DNA of 64,000 nucleotides from Sphingomonas sp. AX6 (GTDB lineage Bacteria > Pseudomonadota > Alphaproteobacteria > Sphingomonadales > Sphingomonadaceae). The position numbers were made by a program, and so were the translations under genes. Positions 24,306 to 33,979 of the stretch are shown here, one piece after another. How positions within the stretch are numbered: the stretch's first letter is position 1; each line of letters begins with the position of its first letter. The DNA is taken from assembly GCF_902506605.1 (NCBI RefSeq), contig NZ_LR733979.1:62001-126000 (forward strand), read 5' to 3'. The notes below the pieces were generated by a model that was not told the DNA's origin, made no database searches, and saw nothing but the letters and a program-made list of their open reading frames with translations.

Positions 24306-27300
24306 GCGACGTCGAGACGCCTGTGGCGATTGAGGTCCAAACACGTCGCAATCCCTGGCCGCGTCGGATTATCGGCAGCCTGGCGCTGGTGCTCGGCCTG
24401 CTTGGGGCGGCACTGATGGTGCTGGATTCGAGCATCGGCCACCGCTGGATCGTCGATCGCATCGCGGCGATGGAGCCCGCCAACGGCCTGCGCTACCGAA
24501 TCGGGCGGATCGAAGGCTCGATCTTTTCGGAAGCGCGTCTGGTCGATGTGGCGCTGGCCGATGGTCAGGGTGAATTTTTCCGCGCGCCGGAGGCCACGCT
24601 CGACTGGCGGCCCTTCGCCTGGCTGAGTAACCGGTTGTCGATCGAGCAACTCCACGTCCCGCGCGCAACGCTCAGCCGGTTGCCTGCGCTGCAGCCCACC
24701 GGGCGCACCGGCCCGATCCTTCCCGGCTTCGACATTCGCATCGGTTCGCTGCGCGTCGACCGGATCGACATCGGCCCTGCGGTGACGGGGGTCGCGAAGA
24801 CAGGCCGGATCGCGGGCAGCGCCGACATTCGCGCTGGTCGGGCGATGGTCGATCTGGTGGCATTGGTCGAGGGCAGCGATGTGCTGCGTGCCAAGGTGGA
24901 CATCGCCGAATCCGAACGGCGCTTCGATGTCGATGTCCAGGCACGCGGACGCGCCGACGGCGTGCTGGCGCGCCTCTCGGGCATCGCCCAGCCGCTGCAA
25001 TTGCGCATCGACGGCGAGGGCGACTGGAAACGCTGGACCGGGATCGCACTGGCAGAAGCAAATGGCGTCCGCGTCGTCGATCTGAAGCTGGGTCATACCA
25101 GCGGCAATTATTCGCTGGGCGGAACGCTGGCGCTGGGCACGCTGACGCAGGGCAAGGTCCAGCGGCTGACCGCGCCCAGCGTGGCGATCACCGGTGCGGG
25201 GACGCTCGTCAACCGCCAGCTCGACGGCAATTTGTCGATCCGTTCGCGCAGCGTCGCGATCGAGGCGGAGGGCGTGGTCGATCTCGCGCGCTCGGCATAC
25301 CGCTCGATGCGAGTGCGCGCGCGGCTGCTCCAGCCGCAGGCGTTGTTCCCTAACATGACCGGTCGCAATGTCGAGGCACGGGTGATCCTCGACGGCGCGT
25401 TTTCGACCGCGCGCTACGATTACCGCCTGACCGCCGATCGCTTCGCGTTCGACCAAACCGGGTTCGAGGTCGCACGCGCATCGGGTCGCGGGCGGTTGTC
25501 GCCAGCGCCCGTGACGGTGCCGGTGCGCTTCACCGCCGCGCGGGTCACCGGTGTCGGCGACGTGGCGGGCGGCATCTTGCGCAACCTGACCGTGAGCGGG
25601 CCGCTACGGATTACGCCGACACTCATCATTGGCGACAATCTGCGCCTGACCTCCGACCGGTTGTCGGGACAGATCAGCCTGATGCTCGATCTGCGCACCG
25701 GCCGGTATGAAGTCGGGCTGACCGGCGGGTTGCAACGCTATCTGATCCCCGGCCTGGGCGTGGTCGACATCCAGTCTCGCTTGCGCGTCGTACCCGGCCC
25801 CGGCGGGCGCGGTACGCGCGTGATCGGCACCGGTGCGGCGCAGGTCGTGCGGCTCGACAATGCCTTCTTCCGCTCGCTCACCGGCGGCTTGCCGCGCATT
25901 ACCACGGGGCTGGAGCGCGGGCCGGACGGGGTGCTTTATTTCCGCAACCTGGTGCTGACGTCGCCCGACCTGACCCTGCGCGGCCACGGTTTCCGCCGCC
26001 GCGACGGGACGTTCCGGTTCGAAGGATCAGGGCAGCAGCGCAGCTACGGCCCGGTTACGCTCGAACTCGACGGCAATATCAGCCGTCCTGCGCTCAACCT
26101 GCGCTTCGCCGCGCCCAATGATGCGATGGGGTTGCGCGACGTCACCGCGCAACTGCGGCCCAATGCGGGCGGCTATGCCTTTACCGCGCAGGGCCAGTCG
26201 TTGCTCGGCGCCTTCGACGGCGAAGGCGCGATCCTGTTGCCGGCGGGCGGCACCGCCCGCATCCAGATCGCGCGGCTGGACGTCAGCGGCACACGCGCGA
26301 ACGGTATGCTCGATATCGTCGAGGGCGGGTTCCTGGGCGCGATGGCGTTCAATGGCGGCGGGCTGGACGGCAAGCTCGATTTCCGCCCAGAGAACGGTTT
26401 GCAGCGGATCGACGGCACGGTGGAGGCGCGCAACGCCCAACTCGGTCCCGACATGCGCGTTCAGCGCGGGCGCGCGCAATTTGCGGTGGTGCTCGATCCC
26501 GAAGGCACGACGATCGACGCGACCGTTCAGGCGCGGGGATTCCAGCGCGGTGCGCTCAGCATCTCGCGGCTCGCCGCCAACGCCCAACTTCGCGGCGGCG
26601 AGGGCGAGGTAAAGGCGAGCATTGCGGGCAATCAGGGTCGTGCGTTCGACATCCAGACCGTAACGCAATTTTCCGACACGCAGGTTCGCGTGAATGGGCA
26701 GGGCACGCTCGACAATCGTCCGCTGCGACTGGTGGAACCCGCAGTCCTGACGCGCGAAGGCGATGGCTGGCGGCTCGCACCCACACGGCTGACCTTTGCC
26801 GGCGGCGAAGCGCGCGTCGGCGGCACCTTTACCGATAGCGAAAACGCGATCGAACTGGGGCTGACGCGGATGCCGCTGGCGGTGCTCGACATCGGTTATC
26901 CGGGGCTGGGGCTGGGCGGCGCGGCATCGGGCACGCTCAGCTATGTCGATCGCGGGGATGGCGCGCCGACGGGGCGGATGAACATGACGGTCCGCGGGCT
27001 TTCGCGATCGGGGCTGGTGCTGTCGTCGCGCCCGGTCGATCTGGGTATCGCCGCGGTGCTCGGGCGCGATAGTCTTGGCGCGCGGATCGTGGCGGCGAGC
27101 GACGGCAAGACCGTCGGCCGCGCGCAGATGCAGTTGCGCCCGCTGGCAGGCGGCAATCCGGTGCAGCGTATCGTCAACGCGCCGCTGTTCGGTCAGCTTC
27201 GCTACGAGGGGCCGGGCGACACGTTGTGGCGGTTGACGGGGGTCGAATTGTTCGATCTGACCGGCCCGATCGCGGTGGCGGCGGACGTGCGCGGGCGGCT

Positions 27301-28465
27301 GGCCGATCCCCAAATCCGCGGATCGCTGCGCACCAACGGCGCGCGCATCCAGAGTGCCACGACCGGCACCGACCTGCGCGACATTCGTGCGACCGGCCGC
27401 TTCAATGGATCGCGGTTGCGCATCGACCAGTTCAGCGCGCGTGACCGGGCTAGCGGGACCGTCACCGGCACCGGGCTGTTCGATCTGGCGGCGGTGCGTG
27501 GCTTCGGCTTGGATTTGCAGGTTCAGGCGAACAACGCCGAACTCATCAACCGCGACGATATCGGCGCGACGGTCACCGGCCCCTTGCGCTTCCGGTCGGA
27601 CGGCGCGGGCGGGTTGATTTCGGGCGATGTGGTGGTCAATGCCAGCCGCTACCGCCTGGGCCGTGCGGTCGCAGCCACGCCGTTGCCGCGCCTCAACATC
27701 CGCCAGATCAATCGCGGTGATCTCGACGAAGTGCCGATGGCACAAGCCGTGCCGTGGCGCATGGCGATCAAGGCGCGCGCGCCCGGCAACATGATCGTCA
27801 CTGGCCTTGGTCTTGACAGCGAATGGTCTGCGAACCTGGAAATCGCGGGTGAGCCGACCAATCCGCAATTGCGCGGCCAGGCCGACCTGATCCAGGGCGA
27901 CTACGAGTTTGCGGGCCGCGATTTCGAACTGGAGCGCGGCGTCATCCGCTTTGACGGGTCGGTGCCTGCCAATCCCAGCCTGGATATCGCCGCCAATGCC
28001 GACGAACAAGGAATCAACGCGCAGATCCGGGTCACTGGCAATGCCGAGCGCCCGCAAATCGGCTTTTCATCGATCCCCGCATTGCCCGAGGACGAATTGC
28101 TGTCACGGCTGCTGTTCGGCACCTCAATCACCAACCTGTCCGCGCCCGAAGCCTTGCAATTGGCCGCGGCGGTGGCGGCGCTTCAGGACGGGTCGGGCGA
28201 CCTCAACCCCCTGAATGCGCTACGCCGCGCGGCGGGACTCGACCGCCTTCGCATCATCGCCGCCGATCCGCAGACGGGGCAGGGCACGGCGGTTGCGGCG
28301 GGCAAGTTCATCACGCGGCGCATTTACGTGGAGATCATCAGCGACGGTCAGGGCTATTCCGCGACCCGTGCCGAATTCCGCATCACCCGCTGGCTGTCGC
28401 TGCTGTCGACTATTTCGACAATCGGACGGCAAAGCGCGAACGTCCGCATCTCGCGCGATTATTGA
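24302..28465 (+). CDS. tamB: Translocation and assembly module protein TamB
   Basis: A protein of 1387 residues. One N-terminal membrane anchor (IIGSLALVLGLLGAALMVLD, about residues 22-41) is followed by a very long repetitive beta-rich periplasmic region and a C-terminal DUF490/TamB domain (about 1050-1387, including QGDYEFAGRDFELERGVIRF and ending in a beta-signal-like NVRISRDY). TamB bridges the inner and outer membranes and partners TamA; related proteins move phospholipid. The TTG start overlaps the tamA stop, and no good ATG exists nearby. A large open frame on the opposite strand inside this gene is a GC-rich shadow. Confidence 0.9.
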   Translation: MSDVETPVAIEVQTRRNPWPRRIIGSLALVLGLLGAALMVLDSSIGHRWIVDRIAAMEPANGLRYRIGRIEGSIFSEARLVDVALADGQGEFFRAPEATLDWRPFAWLSNRLSIEQLHVPRATLSRLPALQPTGRTGPILPGFDIRIGSLRVDRIDIGPAVTGVAKTGRIAGSADIRAGRAMVDLVALVEGSDVLRAKVDIAESERRFDVDVQARGRADGVLARLSGIAQPLQLRIDGEGDWKRWTGIALAEANGVRVVDLKLGHTSGNYSLGGTLALGTLTQGKVQRLTAPSVAITGAGTLVNRQLDGNLSIRSRSVAIEAEGVVDLARSAYRSMRVRARLLQPQALFPNMTGRNVEARVILDGAFSTARYDYRLTADRFAFDQTGFEVARASGRGRLSPAPVTVPVRFTAARVTGVGDVAGGILRNLTVSGPLRITPTLIIGDNLRLTSDRLSGQISLMLDLRTGRYEVGLTGGLQRYLIPGLGVVDIQSRLRVVPGPGGRGTRVIGTGAAQVVRLDNAFFRSLTGGLPRITTGLERGPDGVLYFRNLVLTSPDLTLRGHGFRRRDGTFRFEGSGQQRSYGPVTLELDGNISRPALNLRFAAPNDAMGLRDVTAQLRPNAGGYAFTAQGQSLLGAFDGEGAILLPAGGTARIQIARLDVSGTRANGMLDIVEGGFLGAMAFNGGGLDGKLDFRPENGLQRIDGTVEARNAQLGPDMRVQRGRAQFAVVLDPEGTTIDATVQARGFQRGALSISRLAANAQLRGGEGEVKASIAGNQGRAFDIQTVTQFSDTQVRVNGQGTLDNRPLRLVEPAVLTREGDGWRLAPTRLTFAGGEARVGGTFTDSENAIELGLTRMPLAVLDIGYPGLGLGGAASGTLSYVDRGDGAPTGRMNMTVRGLSRSGLVLSSRPVDLGIAAVLGRDSLGARIVAASDGKTVGRAQMQLRPLAGGNPVQRIVNAPLFGQLRYEGPGDTLWRLTGVELFDLTGPIAVAADVRGRLADPQIRGSLRTNGARIQSATTGTDLRDIRATGRFNGSRLRIDQFSARDRASGTVTGTGLFDLAAVRGFGLDLQVQANNAELINRDDIGATVTGPLRFRSDGAGGLISGDVVVNASRYRLGRAVAATPLPRLNIRQINRGDLDEVPMAQAVPWRMAIKARAPGNMIVTGLGLDSEWSANLEIAGEPTNPQLRGQADLIQGDYEFAGRDFELERGVIRFDGSVPANPSLDIAANADEQGINAQIRVTGNAERPQIGFSSIPALPEDELLSRLLFGTSITNLSAPEALQLAAAVAALQDGSGDLNPLNALRRAAGLDRLRIIAADPQTGQGTAVAAGKFITRRIYVEIISDGQGYSATRAEFRITRWLSLLSTISTIGRQSANVRISRDY

Positions 28466-28514
28466 TTGTCCACCGCGCGACCCTAGGTTGGGGGGACAAT
28501 CACAGGAGAAAATA

Positions 28515-28874
28515 ATGCGTTCGCCCGAAGCCGTTGCCGGAATGCTCTGCCCCGTCTGCAAGACCGGCCTTGCGATGAGCGAGCGATCTGGGATCGAGAT
28601 CGATTATTGTCCGTCGTGCCGCGGCGTATGGCTGGACCGCGGCGAACTCGACAAGATTATCGAACGCAGCGAAGCGCCCGAGGCTCCGGCCGCGCCGCAA
28701 CCCGCGCCCCAACCCAATTACCCGCCGCAACAACCCTATCCGCCGCAAGCGCCCAACCCGTGGGCTGGTGGCGGCGGATATCGCGACGACAAATACCGCG
28801 ACCAGCGCGGCTACGACCCGCGCTATCACGGCAAGAAGCGTCAGAAATCGTTTCTGGAGAATTTGTTCGATTGA
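28515..28874 (+). CDS. TFIIB-type zinc-ribbon protein
   Basis: A protein of 119 residues. The N-terminal zinc knuckle pairs are CPVC (Cys12, Cys15) and CPSC (Cys32, Cys35) in the arrangement of the zf-TFIIB family, followed by GVWLDRGELDKI. A proline- and glutamine-rich linker leads to a basic tail (HGKKRQKSFLENLFD). ATG 28515 has a good AGGAG site. Members of this family are uncharacterised; nucleic-acid or protein binding is inferred from the zinc ribbon. It is followed by a family B repeat. Confidence 0.82.
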   Translation: MRSPEAVAGMLCPVCKTGLAMSERSGIEIDYCPSCRGVWLDRGELDKIIERSEAPEAPAAPQPAPQPNYPPQQPYPPQAPNPWAGGGGYRDDKYRDQRGYDPRYHGKKRQKSFLENLFD

Positions 28875-28892
28875 GGCGCGGCCGGAAAACCG

Positions 28893-29007
28893 TTTGTCCT
28901 GAGTAGGGACTGAGCGAAGTCGAAGGCCCGTATCGAAGGATCGTTCCAAATGGCCGTCCTTCGATACGCCATTTCGACTTCGCTCAATGGCTACTCAGGA
29001 TAAGTGG
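28893..29007. repeat. Palindromic repeat family B, copy 2
   Basis: A long imperfect inverted repeat from TTTGTCCTGAGTAGGGACTG to GGCTACTCAGGATAAGTGGG, with inner arms CGTATCGAAGGA and TCCTTCGATACG. It lies between the convergent zinc-ribbon and gpmA genes. Confidence 0.8.
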
Positions 29008-29033
29008 GTAGGGAGGCGAGCGACCGTCGCCCC

Positions 29034-29720
29034 TCAACGCTCGTGCAGATAATAGCGGTCGGTCGCGTTCAGCGCGTCGTCCAGTTCGTAGACGATCGGT
29101 TTGCCCGTCGGGATTTCCAGGCTCGCGATATCGGCTTCCGAAATGCCCGACAAATGCTTGACCAACGCGCGCAGCGAATTGCCGTGCGCGGAAATCAGCA
29201 CGCGCTTGCCCGCCTTCAACTCGGGGACGATGGCGCTTTCCCAGTAAGGAAGCACGCGGTCGATCGTGTCCTTCAGGCTCTCGGTCTGGGGAATGGGTAC
29301 GCCCTTGTACCGCAAGTCCTTGGCCAGATCCCAAGGGCTCCCTTCCTCGGGCAGCGGTGGCGGGATGTCGAAACTGCGGCGCCACAGATGCACCTGCTCG
29401 TCGCCGTGGCGCGCCGCGGTCTCCGCCTTGTCGAGGCCGGTCAGCCCGCCATAATGCCGCTCGTTCAGCCGCCAGTCCTTGACCGTCGGCAGCCATAGGC
29501 GGCCCATCGCCTCCAGCGCCAGATTCAGCGTCTTGATCGCACGCGTCTGGAAACTGGTGAAGGTCAGGTCGAAATCCAGCCCCTTATCGCGCATCAACTC
29601 GCCTGCTTCGGTTGCTTCGCGTACACCCTGATCGGTCAGGTCGACGTCCCACCAGCCGGTGAAGCGATTTTCGAGATTCCAGGCCGACTGGCCGTGGCGG
29701 ATCAGGACGAGCGTGGGCAT
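29034..29720 (-). CDS. gpmA: 2,3-bisphosphoglycerate-dependent phosphoglycerate mutase
   Basis: An enzyme of 228 residues, the usual size, interconverting 3- and 2-phosphoglycerate in glycolysis. The phospho-acceptor His9 is in IRHGQSAWN, the second His is in [11 protein letters not shown], and [12 protein letters not shown] and the Glu-containing [10 protein letters not shown] loop are the family signatures. Expression is in the cytosol. It is monocistronic, about 40 bases upstream of the GNAT operon's end on the same strand. Pyruvate kinase, another glycolytic gene, lies 4 kb away. Confidence 0.95.
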   Translation of the reverse strand: MPTLVLIRHGQSAWNLENRFTGWWDVDLTDQGVREATEAGELMRDKGLDFDLTFTSFQTRAIKTLNLALEAMGRLWLPTVKDWRLNERHYGGLTGLDKAETAARHGDEQVHLWRRSFDIPPPLPEEGSPWDLAKDLRYKGVPIPQTESLKDTIDRVLPYWESAIVPELKAGKRVLISAHGNSLRALVKHLSGISEADIASLEIPTGKPIVYELDDALNATDRYYLHER

Positions 29721-29761
29721 GGGGCCTCCCGTTGTGAATTGGGTGTCGTGCGCGGCCTAGC

Positions 29762-30223
29762 CTAAAGCGCGCGCGACATGAAGCGGCTGAACGGATCGCC
29801 TTCGCGGTAATCGCCGAACGCGTCGCAGGGGGTGAAGCCGAACCGGCGGTAGAGTGCGTGGGCGGGTTCGAACGCGTCGCCGCTGCCGGTCTCCAGGCTT
29901 AGCCGCGTCATTCCTGCCGCACGGGCGGCGGTCAGGATATGGCCGACGATCGCCGCACCGACGCCGGAGCGCAGATGGTCGGGCAGGGTCCGCATCGATT
30001 TGATCTCGCCATGTTCAGGGTCGAGCGTCCTGAGCGCGCCGCAGCCCATCAACTCGTGGCCACACCACGCGGTCCAGAAGCGGACGTCCGGTCCGCTCAA
30101 CCCCGTCAGATCGAGCGCGTGAACGCTTTCGCGCGGGGAATTCGCGTGCATCTGGTCGAGATGCGCGCGCAACATCGCCTGGACGGCGGGCAATTCGAGC
30201 CCCCCTTCGCGAATGTCGATCAA
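29762..30223 (-). CDS. GNAT-family N-acetyltransferase
   Basis: A protein of 153 residues with the GNAT core: motif A approximates LRSGVGAAIVGHILTAARAAGM (acetyl-CoA pyrophosphate loop), and the C-terminal motif B includes ALYRRFGFTPCDAFGDY. The acceptor is not predictable. The TTG start at 30223 overlaps the stop of the M14 peptidase gene by four bases (TTGA), so translation is coupled. It is the last gene of a three-gene operon with the M14 peptidase and a lipoprotein. Confidence 0.86.
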   Translation of the reverse strand: MIDIREGGLELPAVQAMLRAHLDQMHANSPRESVHALDLTGLSGPDVRFWTAWCGHELMGCGALRTLDPEHGEIKSMRTLPDHLRSGVGAAIVGHILTAARAAGMTRLSLETGSGDAFEPAHALYRRFGFTPCDAFGDYREGDPFSRFMSRAL

Positions 30224-31338
30224 ATCAGGTCGATCCGGTCGCTCAGAACATTGAGGCAGCTATGCGCCAGCTTCTTCGATCGTTCGGGCGACCACGCATA
30301 TTCCGCGTCCGCATTGGGATCGTGATCCTTGAACGGCATTTCCAGCGTCATCGAAACCGCGCCGAAGCGTTCGGCGACTTGATTGGTCGACATCGACAGG
30401 TTCGCCTGCCCCGGCTTCGATTTCTCATAGCCCTTTTCGGTCTGGAAATCGGGCGTTTCGGCTTCAAGCGCGGTGCCGAAATCATAGAATTTCTGGCCGA
30501 GTTCGTCGGTCCAGGACGGGATGCCTTCGAACCCGGCAAGGAAGTTGGCGGGGATCGCTTCGTCGCCGTGTACATCCATCGCGAAATCAACGCCGGTTTC
30601 GTCCATCGCGGCTTTGACAAGAAATACCTCGGGCGATTGCTCCATCGTCGGCGCGTGCCATTCGCGGTTGAGGTTCACACCTGCGGCATTGGTGCGCAGA
30701 TGCCCGCGCCGCGATCCGTCGGGGTTCATGTTGGGGACGACATGGACGGTCGCCTTGGCCAACAACGCCTTCGCCTTGGCATTGCCCGCATCGGTCAGCC
30801 ATTCGAGCGCGCCCTCGGCCCACCATTCGGCCATGCTCTCGCCCGGATGCTGGCGGGCATAGAGCCAGACCGATTTCGGCCCCTCTCCAATCGTCAGCAT
30901 GTCGAGCGGCTGGCCGTCGAGCGTCTGGCCGAGCTGGCGATGGCGCACGCCCGGAAGCCCGGCGATTCGCGCGATCAGATCGTGATGCCGCTCCATCGAA
31001 TAGGGCGCGAAATAGGCGAACCATGCCGCGTCGCCTTCGAACGTATAGGTGAAGGTCAGCACGCCATCGGCGTAATGGGTATCGGTGGTCCGCCACGCCT
31101 GGCGATCGGTGGAGACGCGCGTCCGGTAATTGGGCCAGCCGAACGCATAGGCCGACTGGCCCGCATTCATGATGCGCAGCGTCAGCGTCCTTCCGCGCGC
31201 CCCGGCAACGCGGAAATGGAACCACTGGAAAAAATCCGACTGGTGGTCGGCGATGATTTCCAGGTCGATTCGGTCGCCGTCATGGCCGACCAGGCGGATG
31301 TTGCCGCTATCGAAAGCGGACGTGATTTGGATGGTCAT
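30220..31338 (-). CDS. M14 zinc carboxypeptidase, cytosolic carboxypeptidase-like
   Basis: A protein of 372 residues. An N-terminal beta-sandwich (about residues 1-115) of the cytosolic-carboxypeptidase branch precedes the M14 domain. Zinc ligands His164 and Glu167 are in RQHPGES, the third ligand His257 is in MDVHGDE, Arg/Asn are in VNLNREW (221-227), and the catalytic Glu333 is in SMTLEMPFKD. There is no signal peptide, so it should act in the cytosol to trim C-terminal residues of peptides or proteins. It overlaps the lipoprotein gene upstream (ATGA) and the GNAT gene downstream. Confidence 0.9.
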   Translation of the reverse strand: MTIQITSAFDSGNIRLVGHDGDRIDLEIIADHQSDFFQWFHFRVAGARGRTLTLRIMNAGQSAYAFGWPNYRTRVSTDRQAWRTTDTHYADGVLTFTYTFEGDAAWFAYFAPYSMERHHDLIARIAGLPGVRHRQLGQTLDGQPLDMLTIGEGPKSVWLYARQHPGESMAEWWAEGALEWLTDAGNAKAKALLAKATVHVVPNMNPDGSRRGHLRTNAAGVNLNREWHAPTMEQSPEVFLVKAAMDETGVDFAMDVHGDEAIPANFLAGFEGIPSWTDELGQKFYDFGTALEAETPDFQTEKGYEKSKPGQANLSMSTNQVAERFGAVSMTLEMPFKDHDPNADAEYAWSPERSKKLAHSCLNVLSDRIDLI

Positions 31339-31940
31339 TTGACCGTGATAGTGATCCCTGACTCGCCCGGAAAGCCCCTGAACAAAGCCGAGGCCAGCTT
31401 TGCCGACATGACTTCGTTCGCGGCATCGGGCGTGCCCGCTACAGACTGGGCGACGGCACGGCCTTCCCAGACCACGGTCGAATCGCTGCGGCGGCGAAGC
31501 TGGACCGCGAGTTCGGACGCGGTGACTTCGCGCAAGCCGCCTCCGCCAATCGGCAGGTTCACCCCGCCACCGACGCCGACGTTGCGCCCGAAGCTGCCGC
31601 CGCCCAGTCCGATCGAAAAGGGCGATAGCTGGCGGATGACGCCTGCAGGCGCGCGGCGAAACGATACTTGCGCGACGTAATTGGATTGCAGCCCTTCGCC
31701 GACGCGGGTGTAGCCCAGCCGGGTCAATTCCGCCGCGACCGCATCGCCGTAGCTGCGATATTCCAGGCTCATCGTGCCCGTCGTGCTGAGCGGTTCGACC
31801 GTGAAGCTGCCGGGGCGGATTTGCTCGCTGCCCAGATGATAGCGAGTGACGTCGGTCGGCCCCGCGCGCGGCGTCGTCATGCAGGCCGAGGTGCCGAGCG
31901 CGAGCGCGGCGATCAAAAGGGGCTTTGCGATACGCTTCAT
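31335..31940 (-). CDS. DUF4136-type lipoprotein
   Basis: A protein of 201 residues with a lipoprotein signal peptide ([20 protein letters not shown]; lipobox LGTSAC with Cys20 to be acylated). The mature part resembles DUF4136 lipoproteins ([15 protein letters not shown]...). A Gly-rich stretch near residues 100-125 ([20 protein letters not shown]) is notable. It is likely in the outer or inner membrane leaflet; function unknown. It heads the operon with the M14 peptidase, overlapping by four bases. ATG 31940 is preferred over an upstream in-frame start because it opens directly at the signal peptide. Confidence 0.78.
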   Translation of the reverse strand: MKRIAKPLLIAALALGTSACMTTPRAGPTDVTRYHLGSEQIRPGSFTVEPLSTTGTMSLEYRSYGDAVAAELTRLGYTRVGEGLQSNYVAQVSFRRAPAGVIRQLSPFSIGLGGGSFGRNVGVGGGVNLPIGGGGLREVTASELAVQLRRRSDSTVVWEGRAVAQSVAGTPDAANEVMSAKLASALFRGFPGESGITITVK

Positions 31941-32125
31941 TGTGCGAACTCCCGTCGCGGGTACCAACGCTTCATCGCCCATCAACGCATGGGATGTCGA
32001 GGGGTGTCCGCGGTTCAGGTCGTGCGGGGAATTGCCATGCGCGCGCCTTGACTTTGGCGGGGTACGACCGTAGGCGGGCGCCTCGAAATTCCCCTGTCAT
32101 TCAGCATTTGAGAAACGAATCGGTC

Positions 32126-32251
32126 ATGAAGATCGTCAATTCCCTGAAGTCGCTCAAGGATCGCCACCGGGACAACCGCGTGATCCGTCGTCGTGGCCGC
32201 ATCTACGTCATCAACAAGACCAATCGCCGCTTCAAAGCCCGCCAGGGCTGA
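32126..32251 (+). CDS. rpmJ: 50S ribosomal protein L36
   Basis: A basic protein of 41 residues, [20 protein letters not shown] followed by [21 protein letters not shown], the alphaproteobacterial L36 form. It has no Cys, so it is the zinc-independent type. It binds 23S rRNA in the large subunit. It stands alone, as often in this group. The window shows no other L36. Confidence 0.95.
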   Translation: MKIVNSLKSLKDRHRDNRVIRRRGRIYVINKTNRRFKARQG

Positions 32252-32401
32252 TCGATCGGTCTTCGGTCCAGAGCGGGCTGCAAAGGGCAGTCGCCTGCGC
32301 TTCCGGTGCTCATGTGCCGTAAGCACACTCCGCTCCGGTTCTCGGCAACTACCTTTTTCGCCGCGCCCTGAACCGAATCTCAACCGATCAGGTTTGTGTC
32401 G
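32252..32401. other. Intergenic region after rpmJ, no clear feature
   Basis: A gap of 150 bases between L36 and the HAD hydrolase. It contains a short imperfect hairpin (GTGCT ... AGCAC near 32308-32330) without a T-run. No convincing gene or promoter elements are visible. Confidence 0.4.
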
Positions 32402-33019
32402 ATGAGCGACAAACACCCTAACGCCGTCATTTTCGATGTGGGGCGGGTGTTGTTCGATTGGGACCCGCGGTTCCTTTACGAGCGCCTGATCAGCGATGAT
32501 CGGGCGCTTGATGCGTTTCTGCGCGATGTCGTGACACAGGAATGGCATTTCCAGCATGACGCGGGGCGGCCGTTCGCGGAAACCTCTGCCGAGCTGATCG
32601 CCGAGCATCCGCACCACCGCGACCTGATCGAGGCTTGGGGTGCACGGTTCGACGAGACGATCCCCGGCGCGGTTGCCGGTATGCACGCCATCGTCGAGGA
32701 ACTGGATGCGGCGGGCGTGCCGTTGTTCTGCATCACCAATTTCTCGGGCGAATTCTTTCCACCGTTTCGCGAGAAATATGCCGAGTTGTTCGACCGGTTT
32801 CGCGACATCGTCGTGTCGGGGGACGAGCGGTTGGTGAAGCCCGATCCGGCCATCTATGCGCTGGCGCTCGACCGGTTCGGGCTACGGGCGCAAGAGGCGT
32901 TGTTTATCGACGACAATGCGGCGAATGTCGATGCGGCAGCGGCAATGGGCATCCATGCGGTGCTGTTCACCGATGCGGCCAGTTTCCGGTTGGAGCTGGT
33001 GCGGGTGGGGCTGCTTTAG
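32402..33019 (+). CDS. HAD-superfamily hydrolase, subfamily IA
   Basis: A protein of 205 residues. HAD motif I is VIFDVGRVLFDWD (nucleophile Asp12); the general acid position differs from the DxD of typical phosphatases because it reads DVG, as in YihX and epoxide-hydrolase-like HADs. Motif II is CITNFSG, motif III LVKPDPAIY, motif IV FIDDNAANV. It likely acts on a small phosphate ester, probably a sugar phosphate such as alpha-glucose-1-phosphate by analogy with YihX. ATG 32402 chosen; GTG 32396 is an alternative. Monocistronic; followed by a family A repeat. Confidence 0.87.
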   Translation: MSDKHPNAVIFDVGRVLFDWDPRFLYERLISDDRALDAFLRDVVTQEWHFQHDAGRPFAETSAELIAEHPHHRDLIEAWGARFDETIPGAVAGMHAIVEELDAAGVPLFCITNFSGEFFPPFREKYAELFDRFRDIVVSGDERLVKPDPAIYALALDRFGLRAQEALFIDDNAANVDAAAAMGIHAVLFTDAASFRLELVRVGLL

Positions 33020-33051
33020 AGCTTCACTCCCAATCCCTTCCTCCCCCATTC

Positions 33052-33117
33052 GTTTCGAGCGAAGTCGAGAAACGTGAGCTTGGTACTCGAAACACTTTTC
33101 TCGACTTCGCTCGAAAC
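33052..33117. repeat. Palindromic repeat family A, copy 3
   Basis: Arms GTTTCGAGCGAAGTCGAGAA and reverse complement with a 22-base spacer, between two co-oriented genes. It is nearly identical to the copies at 20214 and 21543. Confidence 0.88.
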
Positions 33118-33163
33118 GAACGGGGATGGTGGATGTCGATGCAGGTCGAGCTAGAGTTGGTGG

Positions 33164-33853
33164 ATGACCCAGCCCGAACAGCACTTCTCCGTTACCCAAG
33201 CCGTCGCGCAGCGTCGCTCGGTCCGCGCCTTCACCGATCAGCCCGTCGATCTGACGCTCCTTCGCACGCTGATCGAACGCGCGGCCCGCGCCCCGTCCGG
33301 CGGCAACCTCCAGCCCTGGCACATCCACATTGTCTCGGGCGATGCGATGACGCGCCTAAAGACCCTCATGGCAGTCCGCGTCACCGAAGCGCCGATGGGC
33401 GAGTGCGCGGAATATGCGGTTTATCCGCCTCATCTCGGCGAGCGGTTCAACGATCGGCGGAAAGGCGTCGGCGCGGCGATGTACGACGCCCTGGGGATCG
33501 AACGCGGTGACCTCGCGCGGCGGCAGGCGGTGTTCGCGGAGAATTTCCAGTTCTTCGGCGCGCCAGTGGGCCTGTTCTGCACGGTCGAGCGCGATCATGG
33601 CCCGCCGCAATGGTCGGATTGCGGGATGTATCTGCAAACGCTGATGCTGTTGCTGGTCGAGGCGGGGCTGGATAGCTGCGCGCAAGAAGCGTGGGCGCTG
33701 TGGCCGCGGACGGTTGGAGATTTTCTGAGGGTGCCGGACAGTCAGATGCTGTTTACCGGGATGGCGATCGGGTATCGCGATGGGGATGCGGCGGTGAATA
33801 ACTGGTCGGTGCCGCGCGCGGCGACAGACGAGTTCGCGACCTTCCACCAATAA
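33164..33853 (+). CDS. Nitroreductase-family flavoprotein
   Basis: A protein of 229 residues. It has the FMN-binding Arg-rich start (AVAQRRSVRAFTDQPVD), APSGGNLQPWHIHIV and the C-terminal LFTGMAIGYRDGDAAVNNW, as in NAD(P)H-dependent nitroreductases and related FMN oxidoreductases. Reduces nitro or quinone compounds in vitro in known members; the physiological substrate is unknown. It is monocistronic between repeat families A and D. Confidence 0.88.
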   Translation: MTQPEQHFSVTQAVAQRRSVRAFTDQPVDLTLLRTLIERAARAPSGGNLQPWHIHIVSGDAMTRLKTLMAVRVTEAPMGECAEYAVYPPHLGERFNDRRKGVGAAMYDALGIERGDLARRQAVFAENFQFFGAPVGLFCTVERDHGPPQWSDCGMYLQTLMLLLVEAGLDSCAQEAWALWPRTVGDFLRVPDSQMLFTGMAIGYRDGDAAVNNWSVPRAATDEFATFHQ

Positions 33854-33872
33854 CGCTATCCCCCACCCCAAT

Positions 33873-33948
33873 CGTCATCCCAGCGAAGGCTGGGATATCA
33901 GGCGGTGGTGCGATACGGCTGGATATCCCAGCTTTCGCTGGGATGACG
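33873..33948. repeat. Palindromic repeat family D, copy 2
   Basis: Arms CGTCATCCCAGCGAAGGCTG and CAGCTTTCGCTGGGATGACG flank about 35 bases. It lies between the convergent nitroreductase and pyruvate kinase genes. Confidence 0.82.
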
Positions 33949-33979
33949 ATTAGTGAGGAAGATAGAGAGGCCGCGCGCC

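Noticed and set aside
26027-28057. A 676-codon open frame on the minus strand inside tamB
   Set aside because: It is antisense to clear TamB coding and has the Arg/His/Ala-heavy composition of a GC-rich shadow, with no domain.
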